The notes under the pieces are model-generated. The model had not been told where the DNA came from and searched no databases. It saw only the letters and a list, made by a program, of their open reading frames with translations. Of a DNA stretch of 64,000 bases, positions 12,175 to 24,446 are shown in pieces (position 1 is the stretch's first letter; each line of letters begins with the position of its first letter). The position numbers and the translations under genes are program-made. Source of the DNA: Nipponacmea schrenckii (taxonomy: Eukaryota; Mollusca; Gastropoda; Lottiidae); the NCBI GenBank assembly GCA_030562195.1, contig CM060200.1, positions 39,901,084 to 39,965,083 on the forward strand. The letters run 5' to 3'.

Positions 12175-12640
12175 TGTGGGTCGGTGTCATTATGAAGATG
12201 ATCCCTACCAATTATCCTGATGATTTGATAATTTTTCATTGAAATATTGGAGTCTTGTGTCTGACTTAAGGTTTTTCACTCCATTAGCCATAGGGTGCAA
12301 CTCGTGTCTTTATGGATTCTTTTTATTTTTATTTTGTAAGTCATTGTCATTATGAAGATGATCCCTATCGATTTTCGTGATGATCCGATAATATTTCACC
12401 GAAATATTGCGTCTAACATAGTAATTTTCACTTCATTAGCTATAGGGAGCAAATCGTGCTCACTCTACAGGCAACAGTTCTCTATGGATTCTTTTGATAT
12501 TTATTTTGTTGGTCAACGTCATTATGAAGCTGATTCCTATTTATTTTTGTAATGATCTGGTAATTTTTCACTGAAATGTGGTTTCCGACTTATGTTAGGT
12601 ATATTGTGCAACTCGTGCTCACACTACAGACAACGATTAG
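12175..12640. repeat. Degenerate ~160-bp tandem triplication
   Basis: Three diverged direct copies, marked by GTCATTATGAAGATGATCCC-like blocks at about 12187, 12347 and 12516, each followed by TTTCA(C/T)(T/C)GAAAT and a segment like ATTAG(C/T)(C/T)ATAGGG. Short ORFs across it follow the repeat and look non-coding. Confidence 0.75.
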
Positions 12641-13127
12641 TTTGGATTCTTTTGATTTTAATTTGATCTGATAATGTTTCACCAAAATATTGTGGCCGAC
12701 ATAAAATTCCCTATAGAATAGACATGAACGAAATGTGAATGGACAACAAACAATGATTTGTACTTGATTTGCAATCAAAGCTGCTGGTGGGCGTATGTCA
12801 CCTTGCTTCGCAAGACTATCGTACACCAATTTGAGTTTAACTTGTCTCCATAATTAGATTATCAGAGAACCTATGGAGTTGTTTTGATATCAATATTCAT
12901 TTCGTTGCAAAGTGACAAAGTGTATATTCGATTTGTTGAAGTGAATTTGAAGAAGTGTACAAGTGTAGAAGTGAAGAAGTGTAGAAGTATGCAAATTAAT
13001 GGGTGGAGCCGACCTCTTACGGAAATTTACGACTATTAAATGAGAAATTAACGGAAATTCCCGGGAACAATATTGAAAAAATAACCGATATATTGTGCTC
13101 TTACTTACACCATATAAATCGGTAAGC

Positions 13128-13330
13128 AGTCATTTAGGCACACTTTCTTTAAGCACACCTCATTTAAACACTGTACTTTAGGCACACTTCATTTAGGCAC
13201 ACGGTCAGATAAGCACTGGTCATTTAGGCACAGTGTTATTTAGACACAGCAATTTAAGCACACTTTCAATTTGGCACATATTCAATTGGGCACACATATA
13301 TTAGGCACTATATCATTTAGGCACACCCGG
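13128..13330. repeat. Short tandem array, CATTTAGGCACAC-type
   Basis: About 12 degenerate units containing TTAGGCACAC or TTAAGCACAC, with 15-20 bp spacing. It is the left member of an inverted pair inside the foldback element. Confidence 0.85.
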
Positions 13331-13477
13331 CTCCAAAGATTGGGGGTGGGTGGCATGGCCCCCAAAACCTCAAGGGCAAAGGGAGATCATTTTCTAGTGG
13401 AAGAAAGTAATCGCGGTTTAGGAAATCATTATCAGCACATATGTGTAACCTTAACACATTGCAATAAAGTTGTATTA

Positions 13478-13640
13478 AAGGAATACTGCGTCTTGGCATC
13501 AACGTAAAATTTGAGTTTTCAGGAATGCTCAATATGAAAATATATTTATCAGTGAACTTACCTTACTTTGATATGTGTGTGTGAGCTTACCAGCTGACAA
13601 AATATACAATTTTAGACTGTAGCAAAAACGTGTCTGGCCA
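13478..13640. mobile_element. Palindromic MITE family A, single arm
   Basis: One arm of a dispersed element whose tip reads AAAGGAATACTGCGTCTTGG here, followed by the family marks TCAATATGA and ATCAGTGAACTTACC. Other copies are near 20905, 23080, 38140, 46700, 57200 and 59240. Confidence 0.7.
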
Positions 13641-13880
13641 TGTATGAATGCGTGCCTAATTGAAAGTGTGCGTAAATAAATGTTGATATAGTTTAAGGGG
13701 TGCCTAAAGCGCTGTGCCTAAATGACCTGTGCCTAAAGAACACTGTGCCTAAATAACACTGTGCCTAAATAACACTGTGCCTAAATGAGATGTGCTTATC
13801 TGACCGTGTGCATAAACAAAGCGTGCCGAAAATACCGTGTCTAAATGAGGTGTGCCTAAAAAATGTGTGCCTTAATGACA
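13640..13880. repeat. Short tandem array, GTGCCTAAATGAC-type (inverted partner)
   Basis: About 12 units of GTGCCTAAAT(A/G)A, the reverse complement of the array at 13128-13330. The pair could fold into a long imperfect hairpin. Confidence 0.85.
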
Positions 13881-14574
13881 GTGAACCTATAAATCTGCTA
13901 CAGTCTGCATTTTAAACTGACAATATAATTCAGAAAACATGATATAATGGAGATACGACAAGAAATCAGTAATCGTCTAAACAGAATAGCTAGGGCGTTA
14001 GAACAATCGAATTTGCAAGTATAATCGGATATAAAAGTGAACCTAGATTGTGTTTCATCGGTATTTTCTAATTTAAGTTTAAACTGTTTCCGGGAATTTC
14101 CGTTAATATCTCATTTAATAGTCGTAAATTTCCGTAAGAGGTCAGCTCCACCCACTAATTTGCATACTTGCCCGAACTCTCGGTCCAAAATGACAAATGT
14201 AACATCCAGAATATATCGGTTATTTTTTCAATATTGTTCCCGGAAATTTCCGTTAATTTCTCATTTAATAGTCGTAAATTTCCGTAAGAGGTCGGCTCCA
14301 CCCATTAATTTGCATACTTGTCCGAACTCTCGGTCCAAAATGACAAATATAACATCTACATTTGTAGAATCGACATTTCACACATCGTCATTTCAACATC
14401 GACTCATACACTTCTACACTTGTAAAACTTTTACACTTTGACAAATGTATTTTCAACACTTCTAACTTCTACACTTCTACACTTCTTCAAATTCACTTCA
14501 ACAAATCGAAATATACATTTTGTCACTTTGCAACGAAATGAATATTGATATCAAAACAACTTCATAAGAACCCA

Positions 14575-16010
14575 CCCTTAATTATTCTGATATTTCATCC
14601 ATGTTATATTGTGACATATTTTTCGTTTTATTTATTTGTAAATGGAATTGAGGAAAAATTAAAGAATAATAGCTGACAATTTTGTTGTTTAGTCAATTCA
14701 TTTAGTTGAAAGTTTTTTTCAGTCTTGCATTCTATACGTTTGTTTTATTTTAAATGGGCCCTTAACAAGGTCCTTGATCAATGTGAATTAGGGAGTGTCA
14801 TATTCAATGCAATAAAAACATATTTTTACATCAATGAAGGGGATACCTGGCTGAGGTTTTCTATAGTCCTAGTTAATATAAGAAGTTTTATTGAAAAATT
14901 AAATGACAAATGGGTAGACGAAAGTTCAGAAAAGTCTAAAGGTAGGGCTAACTATTGTTTATCTTTTAAAAAGATCGTCAAGGCCCCTGCATCTATTTGA
15001 GCTAATATTAGATGTATTATAAATATCTTGTGACATACTTGGTTGGGTTTTAATGAAAACAGCCAGGGCATTTATCATTTTTAAAAATGTGCAGATGAAG
15101 AAGACATAGGCCTACGTTGTGTATATATCTGGATATTGTTTGGAGTTAAAGGTCCAATATTGACTGAGTTAGCCTAGAGGGCCTAAAAGAAACCCAGTAA
15201 CGAGGAAAAGAGTTTCAGGTCAGATATTTGATATCATTAGAGACACTCCCTAACTGCACCCTTTAAACCTTTCTATATTTTCTCTTTCTCCATATAGAAA
15301 ACGAAATTTAAATTATTGGTTATTTTTTATATTTTAAATCATTTTTCTTGAGACTCATACCCATCGAAATATGACTTAGCAGGGTCATATAAACTTTTAA
15401 TGTGAATTTTGATTCCGCATCAAAGTTATTTCGCAATCAACACGTCCTACTTGTTTACAGGTGTTTAATGAAAAGCCTATTTTTATCCTTTATTTGTAGT
15501 AAACCTACAATTTTACAAAAAGGTTCACTCTGTGTTTCGTTGGTTATATGTTATTCCTTCAAGTCAGGAGGAGTTTGTTGGTGGCCTCAGAACTTGAACT
15601 CCCTTAAGCTTGCTCAGTTCATACCATGATCCCTTGATACCTAAGGAGTATCACATGCGCTGCGTCCAGATCGTTTATTGGGGAAACATTTACGCAGTTT
15701 GAGCACAGGTGACTCGTACGTTTGGGCTGCAACATTCATAAATTGAATTATTGTTTTCATAACTGTTCGAGTAGTGTTGACAATGAGGTGATTATCTGGT
15801 ATAACTGAACAGGTGCCCTATCATGTAGCCACGGTAGTGATACAAGTTAAAGAGATCCCAGGATAATGATATGTAAATCATGAGGAAAAGCATTCAGCGT
15901 TCAGAGATCATTGGATAAGAAACAAGTATGATGCATGTCCTATGTTCAACTAACTAACGTTGGCGAGGTTTGAACCAGTGAGCTCATATTGCTATAACAG
16001 ATGCTAATAA
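14575..16010. other. Intergenic, no feature recognised
   Basis: About 1.4 kb with two short ORFs (14725-15000 and 15402-15629), neither with splice signals or protein-like features I can support. Confidence 0.4.
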
Positions 16011-16014
16011 TACT

Positions 16015-16230
16015 CCAATTTGTCCTATTGACCGGTGCTCATTACACTAAAGTGTGTTCTATTGACCGGTGCTCATTACACTAGAGTGTGTTCTTTTGAC
16101 CGGTGCGCCTTATACTAGAATGTGTTCTATTGACCGGTGCTCATTATACTAGAATGTGTTCTATTGACCGGTGCTCATTATACTAGAGTGTGTTCTATTC
16201 AAGTGTTCTACTGACCGGAACTCATTACAC
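16015..16230. repeat. 34-bp minisatellite, 5' block
   Basis: About six units of the same repeat as 16592-17830 (core TGTTCTATTGACCGGTGCTC), on the other side of the UTP3-like exons. Confidence 0.95.
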
Positions 16231-16317
16231 CCGAGTTAGATAATTTATATAGTTACTGAATCTATATACAAGCCAAACCTATGTTGTGTTAATTTGTTTG
16301 GTTTAATTTAATTTCAG

Positions 16318-16594
16318 TTGTTAAAGAAAGAATCTCCAGAACTCCTTACTCTTATTGAAGATTTTAAAAACAAGGTTTGTATTCAAAAAAGTTTTGAATT
16401 ATAGCTTTAAGAATATTCAACCAGATTTGATTGGAATTGTACAAATCAATCCATTGGTTTTACTCATGTAAGTAACAGATTTTAGACCATTAAATTTCAA
16501 GATATATTTTCAATGATATGTCTTTAATATTTAGTTAACAGAAGTAAAAGAAACCATCCAACCATTGTTTAAACTGGTACAAGATGGCAAATAG
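16318..16594 (+). pseudogene. UTP3: UTP3/SAS10-like gene fragment (two exons)
   Basis: Two exon-like blocks resemble the start of the Sas10/UTP3/C1D domain of the small-subunit processome protein UTP3 (18S rRNA maturation, nucleolus). The first, 16318-16374, has an AG acceptor and GT donor and 19 codons (LLKKESPELLTLIEDFKNK). The second, 16535-16594, has an AG acceptor and reads LTEVKETIQPLFKLVQDGK, then TAG. Together they match the conserved KE-x-PELL-x-L-x-E-DxxxKLxEVxxxxxPLxxLV-x-x-G run. No donor follows: the 34-bp minisatellite begins at the TAG. I found none of the rest of the domain (the GKG-x-x-YLxxKYxLLLNYC block) in the window. It is therefore a truncated copy, or a gene broken by repeat expansion or by assembly. 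Confidence 0.62.
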
Positions 16595-17830
16595 AGTTCT
16601 ATTGACCGGAACTCATTACACTAGAATGTCTTCTATTGACCGGTGATCATTATACTAGAGTGTGTTCTATTGACCGGTGCTCATTACTTTTGAGTGTGTT
16701 CTATTGGCCGGTGCTCTTTATACTAGTGTGTGTTCTATTGACCGGAACTCATTACACCCGAGTGTGTTCTATCGACCGGTACTCATTACACTAGAGTGTG
16801 TTCTATTGACCTGTACTCATTACACCCGAGTGTGTTCTATTGACCGGTACTCAATACACTAGAGTGTGTTCTATTGGCTGTTCTATTGACCGGTACTCAT
16901 TACACTAGAGTGTGTTCTATTGACCGGTACTCATTACACTAGAGTGTGTTCTATTGACCGGTGCTCATTACTTTTGAGTGTGTTCTATTGACCGGTGCTC
17001 ATTATACTAGAGTGTGTTCTATTGAAACCGGCCATTAACCGAGTGTGTTCTATCGACCGGTACTCATTACACTAGAGTGTGTTCTATTGAAATGTACTCA
17101 TTACACCCGAGTGTGTTCTATTGACCGGTACTCATTACACCCGAGTGTGTTCTATTGACCGGTACTCATTACACTAGACTGTGTTCTATTGACCGGTACT
17201 CATTACACTAGAGTGTGTTCTATTGACCGGTGCTCTTTACACTTGTGTGTGTTCTATTGACCCGTGCCCATTACACTAGAGTGTGTTCTATTGACCGGTA
17301 CTCATTACACTAGAGTGTGTTCTATTGACCGGTGCTCTTTACACTTGTGTGTGTTCTATTAACCCGTGCCCATTATACTAGAATGTGTTCTATTGACCGG
17401 TGCTCATTATACTAGAATGTGTTCTATTGACCGGTGCTCATTATAGTAGAATGTGTTCTATTGACCGGTGCTCATTATACTAGAGTGTGTTCTATTGACC
17501 GGTGCTCATTACACTAGAGTGTGTTCTATTGACCTGTACTCATTACACCCGAGTGTGTTCTATTGACTGGTACTCATTACACTTGAGTGTGTTTATTGAC
17601 GTGCATTACACTGAGTGTGTTCTATTGACCGCTGCATTACACTAGAGTGTGTTCTATTGACCGGTACTCATTACACTTGAGTGTGTTCTATTGACGGGTG
17701 GGCATTACACTTGAGTGTGTTCTATTGACCGATGGGCATTACACTTGAGTGTGTTCTATTGACCGGTACGCATTACACTAGAGTGTGTTCTATTGACCGA
17801 TGGGCATTACACTTGAGTGTGTTCTATTGA
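16592..17830. repeat. 34-bp minisatellite, main block
   Basis: About 36 units with core GAGTGTGTTCTATTGACCGG followed by TACTCATTACACTA, with CCCGA, TTTGA and TTGTG variants. The short ORFs inside it are repeat artefacts. Confidence 0.97.
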
Positions 17831-17908
17831 CAATACAGATGGATAAGTGTCAATTGATGATTTAACGTTTCATTCTTTTAGTTACGGGTATTATTAACCC
17901 ATTATTTT

Positions 17909-20900
17909 ATGAAGACATCCAAGAATGAGAAGATGATACGCTTGTTAACCCTGTGTAAGTCACTTTATCTTACCCCAAAATGGAAAGATGAGGGAACATC
18001 TGAAAGAACATATATTTTCTAAATCCTGGATATTATGTTCACGACAAATAATAATCGTCATATTTTGAAAGATTTATTTGATGTTCTCAAATTTAGAGTC
18101 TACCATGTCGCATTGAAATGAATTTCGACTTTCTTTTTCAAAACGTTTTCATTCTCTTACAGATTCCATAGTGTTGTGTTTCGTGATCATTGATTTAACC
18201 AGGCCAGCTAGTTCTAACGACCAACGGACTTGTAATAAATCTTGCTCGCTCTATGATGGAACTTGCACGTAAGTCTTTTTACATGAATTACTATGTCTAT
18301 TTCAAGATTCGATGATTTTTTTTACTATTGTGTGGTCCATAAATGATTTGGAACAAGCATGTGTTTCATAGTCCTTTGTAATACTGAATAATTTTCCTGT
18401 AGAGTACATTTTCCAGGGTGGGTAATTTATTTTTCAATTCCCAGGAAGATCTAAAATAACCCACGATTTTTAGTTGAAATTTTTTATGATATCATACAGT
18501 ATTTTTAGACCTTATAATCTGCCTTTGTCCCAGCTCTGATAGCCACATTGACAGTCAAAATACCTACCAGAGGCTAAAATAGGTCCAAAACGCTGGTTTG
18601 AAGAGAACATTGCATCAATAATAAATATTGGACTAACTATTGTTTGGTGATGTTTTGGTACATTTGTACACGATGATTTGGTGCATAATAATTCAATAAC
18701 ACATGGTGATTATAAAACAATTGTAAATGGTGATTATGATTTAATAACACATGGTGATTATGATACGATTACGCATGGTGATTATGATACAATAACACAT
18801 AGTGATTATAATACACTTACACATGGTGATTATTATACACTTACACATGGTGATGATGATACACACATAGTGATTATAATACAATAACACATGGTGATTA
18901 TGATACAATTACACATAGTGATTATGATACAATTACACATAGTGATTACGATACAATTACGCATGGTGATAATGATACAATAACACATGGTGATTATGAT
19001 ACTATAACACATGGTGATTATGATACAATTACACATGATGATTATGATACTATAACACATGATTATTATGATACAATTACACATTGTGATAATGATACAA
19101 TTAAACATGGTGATAATGATACAATAACACATGGTGATAAAGATACAATTACACATAGTGATAATGATACAATTACACATGGTGATTACGATACAATTAT
19201 TGTAATATTATGATTTCCTATTTTGATTAAGGTGCAATTAGTTATACCGAAAGAATCTATACACACGTACTGATTCAAATACCCCTTGGGTAATGATCTA
19301 ATTAGTCTTGAAATTACGATAAGAACTACTACTACTAAGGGCCATTTTGGTACAATTACTCAAAATTATATTCACTATGTACAGATGTTAGTCATTTTTC
19401 GAAATAATGGTTTTAATTTTCAGATCTAAAATCGAATACTATTACTGTTTAAACACGGGTGAGAGTGTAAATGATTGTTATCAAGAACTGAACGAAACCG
19501 AGGAATTTATATGTGAGAACTGTGATTGGTCGAATTCTGTTGGATTAACACCTGAGGGTAAGATGTAATGTTATATTTCAACATATGAAATTAGACACAA
19601 ACCATGTTGCTGTTGCACCATAGGTTATTCTTAGGCTTAGCTAGCTTTAGGCAAGTGTTGATTGAATCTGTGAATACTGTTACGTTGTTAACGGTAAAAT
19701 ACATACCCGTCCCTCAACATACCTACCCAAATCCCTACACCCACACCCACACATACACACCCTAACACACTACAGGCCTGAGCTGGCATCCTTTTATTTT
19801 AACCACTTTCAACATCCCTACTTTCAGTGTGTTGCACGTTTGTTTTGTTCATGTCAAACCAAAATATCTGTTACCGTTTCAGAGTTAGAGACAGTCTGGA
19901 AATGTGCAGAGCCACTAACGGATCCGAATGTGAGCCAGGCAACTCCAAGTAAGAATTGTGGGTAGGTTATACTTGGTAATCTACAATACATCTCTCGTTC
20001 AATTTCGTCGGTTTACGGTTGGTTAAATAATAAGTTTAAATGACGTTAAACATCGTGATTACCATATCAAGCAAAAGAAACGTCTGGGGTCTTTTCGTAA
20101 TCTTTGCCTGATTATCAATTACAGAAATTACTTGGCGAAGGGCGAAATGAAAATATTCTTTTTTATATTTGTGCCAGGTATATATTAGATTATTTAAAAT
20201 GTAGAAGCCTAGAAGAAGTGCATGTTAAATGTAAAAACACCAAGGGTGTTGGTAGTCCACCCAGTTATAAAGAATTATATAGAATGGCTTCCAGTCTCTG
20301 TTCAGGTAAAGTTTGGATTTGTTGCCCTATAGTAAAAGTCGTGGCTTCCTCGATTCTCAAAGTTCCGCTACCTTTCCCCGTTCAATTGCATCGGAAAGTT
20401 TTTAAATTCTGGTGATTCAATCTTGTCTTAAAATAATCGCATTGTGTATAATTCTACAATATTGGCCAATTCCTATCAGGATTTGTGTGTGTTCTTGTAA
20501 GGAGATTTCTTTTCTATTGATGAACAATGCGACCTGAAATGGTATACGGTGTGAGGTAAATAGAGAGGGTATGGAGAGGGTATGGCGTATATTTGCTTTG
20601 AATATTACAATATATATGTCCATTTCTAGCTCATAGTCGTTGAAATTAATTTTCACTCTAACCATTTATGCAGAAAAAAATCGTTTTAACCCCCTAAATG
20701 GGACATTTTATTGATTTTAAAGCTAAGTATATACCAGCTATGGCAACCTGTATAATAATTTGTTGTCATGGATTAAAACTAAATACTATATTACCAAAGC
20801 AAACTTAGCAATTCTGTTTTCACACGCTGTCATTTGAACCAGGGATAAAACATAAAATATACCTCTTTTAATTGCAATCCATACTTGAAGAAGAACAAAT

Positions 20901-22990
20901 TAAACTGCTTCTTAGCATGAACATAAAAATTTAAGTTCTCAAGAATGGTCAATATGAGTATATATTCATCAGTGAACTAACCTGGTGTCATAAATTTTAC
21001 AGAATCCCATAAAATCTGGAAAACTCACAAACTAAATCATTTTTTAAAAACGCTAAATCAATTTATTAAGCGTTTTTCAATAATCAAATGCATCATTATC
21101 TTTATTTTATTCATGTTCTTTATGGCAGCAGGTACTGATGAATAGAGCTGTTATTGGCCAAGTTTAAAAGTTTCAAATGTTATGTTTATGCTAAGACCTA
21201 GTATCTCTTTGAAGGCATGTCATGTTTAAGTTTAAATTATGTCTTTAATGATCCTGTTGTTAGGAGTAAATGGTTCTTTATATTTAACATGTGACCGATT
21301 TCTGGAAGAGTATAAACAGATATTTGATTTTGGAGGAGATGAAATCTTTAAAAGAATATCAGATACGAGTTGGTGGTGTGGGTAAGTTCGATATACTTAG
21401 ATTGGTCCATACTCTCTACAACTAATAGATCGTGAAACGTTTCCGGGATAGAGATGTTGGGACGTCCTGAATCACCCTGGCGCTGCATAGTTATGTTCAA
21501 TGTTTGAACCAAACTACATTCCACCCATTCGATTGATGTCTGGTTTATAGAACTTAATCTCATGTCTACATTTTGATACAAAAATGTGAAAATAAGTACA
21601 ACTCAACTCTCAAAATACAATTGGTAACTTAAACTGAAAAACGACAATCATAAAATGATCATTGATGCTGAGCCCATTGCATCATAAATAAGTCTTTCAG
21701 ATTTTTAATCTTTTGGGCGGAGGTAGAACGAAAGGAGCCCCTGATTTTTTGGATTTTAATATAGTAATTGAATAAGTTCTACTCCCAACACCAGTAGAGA
21801 CTGAAACTATGTTTAAAGAACGAATAGCGCGAAACTGACTCATATTCAGGCCTACAATTTCATTGATGTATTGAACACTATTTTAACAGTCCCCCCCCCC
21901 CTAAACCCATCTTGTCCCCTATATCTATGGACCAGTTCACTAGTATACCTTATATTCTTATATTCATCCCTCACCGATCGTGTTTATTACAGGTGTTTTA
22001 GGAAAGTACTGATAGCTGCTGGTATAGAAATACATGGAACTCATTGTGACATCTTAGATTATGATTCACTGAGAAGAAATTTATCACTGAAATATCAAGC
22101 CAACTGGACAGAATACTGTCAAATATCTCAGGGTAAATTTTTAACTGCTCATGGTTTGTTATTTGGTATTATGTAATCTGCGAATGAGATAGCAGAGTAA
22201 CTTAATCTTCCTGGGTCACCGTGAGTCCAGTCGGTCCACCTTTCTAACCATTCTAGTACTTGATCTGAACAAAGGCAGATATGTGTTGCTTGTTTGTGTT
22301 TACTATGAATGTCAAACTATTAATATATTAATAATTGATCGGGCGGTTTATAAACCATGGTATTTTTTGATACACAGTAACAGTGGAATAATGTGCTATT
22401 GCAGTTACACAAGATAGTTGTGCAGTTTAACATTATTTATTGTTTATTTTAGATACGACATCAAAATCAACCCCATCAGCATCAACATCACCAACTTATA
22501 CATCATCAACCTCTAGATCAACAACTTTACCTTCTACTGACCCAGACACAAAACCTTCAACCATCTCGAGCCTCATTGGTAAGCATAGAAATATTTAATG
22601 TACTCTTTGTTTTAGATGATTTGTATGCATTGGTTCCAATGTTTGACTTTGTGACACAATCCATGTACCTCGTTCCAGTTATTAACATGAACATCTTTTG
22701 AAGCTGTCGTTTGTGATTAAACAGAGGTAAAGAACAGGTGCTACAACCGCTAGTGTCACGATGGTCAAGTTGTATTTCACAGATCACCTAAATAATACTA
22801 CTAGCAAAATGAGGGTCATTCAAAGCATTGTAGTAAAAGCAATTAACAACAGTATCTAACTGACATGTAATGTGTTTCAGATACCAACACGCCTTTGATG
22901 ATTACAAGACAAAATGGCGGAGAACAAAGTATTTCCTCTGGATATTTCTGTCTACTTGCCTATGGACTTGCCACTGTGATAGCCAATTGA
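17909..22990 (+). CDS. Secreted cysteine-rich, probably GPI-anchored glycoprotein (9 exons), family unknown
   Basis: Coding exons 17909-17954, 18163-18268, 19424-19557, 19883-19961, 20178-20305, 21264-21381, 21993-22132, 22453-22578 and 22881-22990 join in phase through GT-AG introns to 329 codons (328 residues). The ATG is in exon 1, whose 5' part (from 17882) is UTR. The N-terminus MKTSKNEKMIRLLTLYSIVL plus CFVIID is a signal peptide. The ectodomain (~residues 35-250) carries about 19 Cys, including RTCNKSCSLYDGTC, FICENCDW and WWCGCFRK, and possible N-glycosylation sites NKS, NET, NGS, NLS and NWT. Exon 8 is a Ser/Thr/Pro-rich stalk (DTTSKSTPSASTSPTYTSST), likely O-glycosylated. Exon 9 ends in a short hydrophobic tail (GYFCLLAYGLATVIAN) with nothing cytosolic, suggesting a GPI signal. 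Function unknown; the layout fits a cell-surface receptor or matrix protein. Several small introns have phase 1 or 2, as in extracellular modular genes. Confidence 0.8.
18670..19205. repeat. 24-bp minisatellite in intron 2 of the secreted-protein gene
   Basis: About 22 copies of ACACATGGTGATTATGATAC plus AATT. It is stop-poor in both directions, producing ORFs such as that at 18833-19180 on the minus strand, which are not genes. Confidence 0.95.
20905..21115. mobile_element. Palindromic MITE family A copy in intron 5
   Basis: Carries the family marks CTTAGCATGAA, GGTCAATATGAGTATATATT, CATCAGTGAACTAACCTGGT and GGAAAACTCACAAA. Only part of the second arm is recognisable. Confidence 0.7.
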
Positions 22991-23060
22991 TGCTATATTT
23001 TTCACACTCACATATTTACTTGTTTACAATATGTTATATTTTATATATAATTTAAGAAAG

Positions 23061-23066
23061 AATAAA
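23061..23066 (+). terminator. Poly(A) signal of the secreted-protein gene
   Basis: AATAAA 71 bp after the stop codon at 22988-22990; position is typical. Confidence 0.6.
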
Positions 23067-23079
23067 AGATAAAAAGTAT

Positions 23080-23260
23080 TGAATGATTCAATGCATTTGA
23101 TTATTGAAAACGATTAATATATTGATGAAACGTTTTTCAAAAATGACTTAGTTTTGTGAGCTAAGCGATTCTGTTACTCTATGACACCACGTACGTTTCA
23201 CTAATGAATGAATATGATCATATTGACCATTCTTGAAAACTCAAATTGTCATTGGTCTTG
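23080..23260. mobile_element. Palindromic MITE family A, reverse arm
   Basis: Reverse-oriented arm with GCATTTGATTATTGAAAACG, ACTTAGTTTTGTGAG and CATATTGACCATTCTTG. It starts close after the gene's poly(A) signal. Confidence 0.65.
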
Positions 23261-23357
23261 AGTGTACATTGCCTCCATGAAAAACCTTTTATGCACTAGA
23301 GGTAATAGTAGGAACAATAGTAGGGACAATAGTAGGGACAAGGTAAATACAGTTTTG

Positions 23358-24446
23358 AAACTAGAATTGCTTACAATTATGAACGTATTTCGAGAGCCTT
23401 AAAATATTATATAGGCTAAATTTGCAATTACCTACATCTAGACAATATATTGAATATCATTTGACCTAGTTTTCAAAGTCATAAAATAATTAGGTCACAC
23501 CTTCCGTAACGGTTAATGATGGCGAAAATATGAAAATTATCAATTTTTGCTGTATTTAAGTACACTTATCTCTATGAATTTTTTAAGTAAGCCAAATTAA
23601 AAAATATCTACTCGTAGACAATATATTGAATATTATTTGACCTAATTTTCAAGGTCATAGATTAAGTGGGTCACACCTTCCGTACCCGTTAAAGTGACCT
23701 AATTTTGAAAAAATCGAAATTTAAATAATTCGAAAGAAAATACGAAATTTGAAAATCGGTCTCCAAGAAAAGGTAGATAATGATCCATTGTATCTATGTG
23801 CTAAATTTCATCAAAATCGGTCTATCAGTAGTGTCTGAATTTCGGATTTAAGAATTGTAACAAAAATTCAAAATGGCGGCCGATATGGCAGCTTGACCTA
23901 ATTATTTAGGTCAAATCAATTACTATTGACAAGTTATTTATAAAACAGTTTTCACTTTTCACCTAGCAGTTATAGACCGGAAGTTACGTAATTTGAGGCT
24001 AAACCGGAAGTGGAATTTTTTTTTCACATTTTTTCAAAAATTATAAACATATCGCCTATCAACTGGTAAAGTTTCAAAATTTTACCATTTATATTAAAGG
24101 AGAAATCACGGTCTGAAATTTTTGCCGATGACCCTTGAATATTGAATTGCAAATCGTGGGTAAAATATTTAACCTAATTGCATAAAACCTATAATTGTTA
24201 GTTGACAAATACATTGAAGTTTTCAAATCTGAAAATCCGGTCAAAATCGAACTGAAAATAAACTTGCTAAAGCAAAAAATCCTGAACTTCCGGTTCTCAC
24301 TTCCTGTCAGAGATAGAACTTCCGGTTTTGTTTTATTTGATAATAGAAATCATTCTAAGATCAACTGTAGATTTAGAATTTCTGCACCTTTTACCAGTTT
24401 GTCTGCAAACTCATCCAAGAATTACAAAAAAAAAAAAAAAAAAATA
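23358..24446. mobile_element. Poly(A)-ended dispersed element, copy 1
   Basis: A 1.09 kb non-coding unit from AAACTAGAATTGC to a poly(A) run at ~24426-24444. It is repeated immediately downstream at very high identity. It contains an internal ~175-bp partial duplication marked by GGTCACACCTTCCGTA at about 23494 and 23670. No reverse transcriptase or other protein is encoded. Confidence 0.85.

Larger units (their letters stand above)
12870..14570. mobile_element. Foldback element with long terminal inverted repeats
   Basis: The left arm (12870-13095) is inverted in the right arm (14205-14570). Shared landmarks are GAGTTGTTTTGATATCAATA on the left with its complement at ~14540-14565, and TTACGACTATTAAATGAGAA on the left with its complement at ~14257-14280. 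A further copy of part of the right arm lies at 14090-14200, about 148 bp upstream of its twin, making a 134-codon ORF that repeats itself. Inside are two opposing short tandem arrays (13128-13330 and 13640-13880) and half of another dispersed element. No transposase is visible, so it is non-autonomous. Confidence 0.8.

Noticed and set aside
14037..14441. 134-codon ORF with an internal protein repeat
   Set aside because: It is the translation of the duplicated outer arm of the foldback element.
16015..17830. Regularly spaced repeats considered as a CRISPR-like array
   Set aside because: Units are contiguous tandem copies with no unique spacers, in an intron-bearing animal locus.
17882..17954. 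Exon read as LRVLLTHYFMKTSKN and as a continuation of UTP3
   Set aside because: It does not match the next UTP3 block. The internal ATG joins in phase to a signal peptide and eight further exons of the secreted-protein gene.
18678..19180. ORFs on both strands across the 24-bp array
   Set aside because: They lie within an intron of a well-supported gene and follow the repeat unit.
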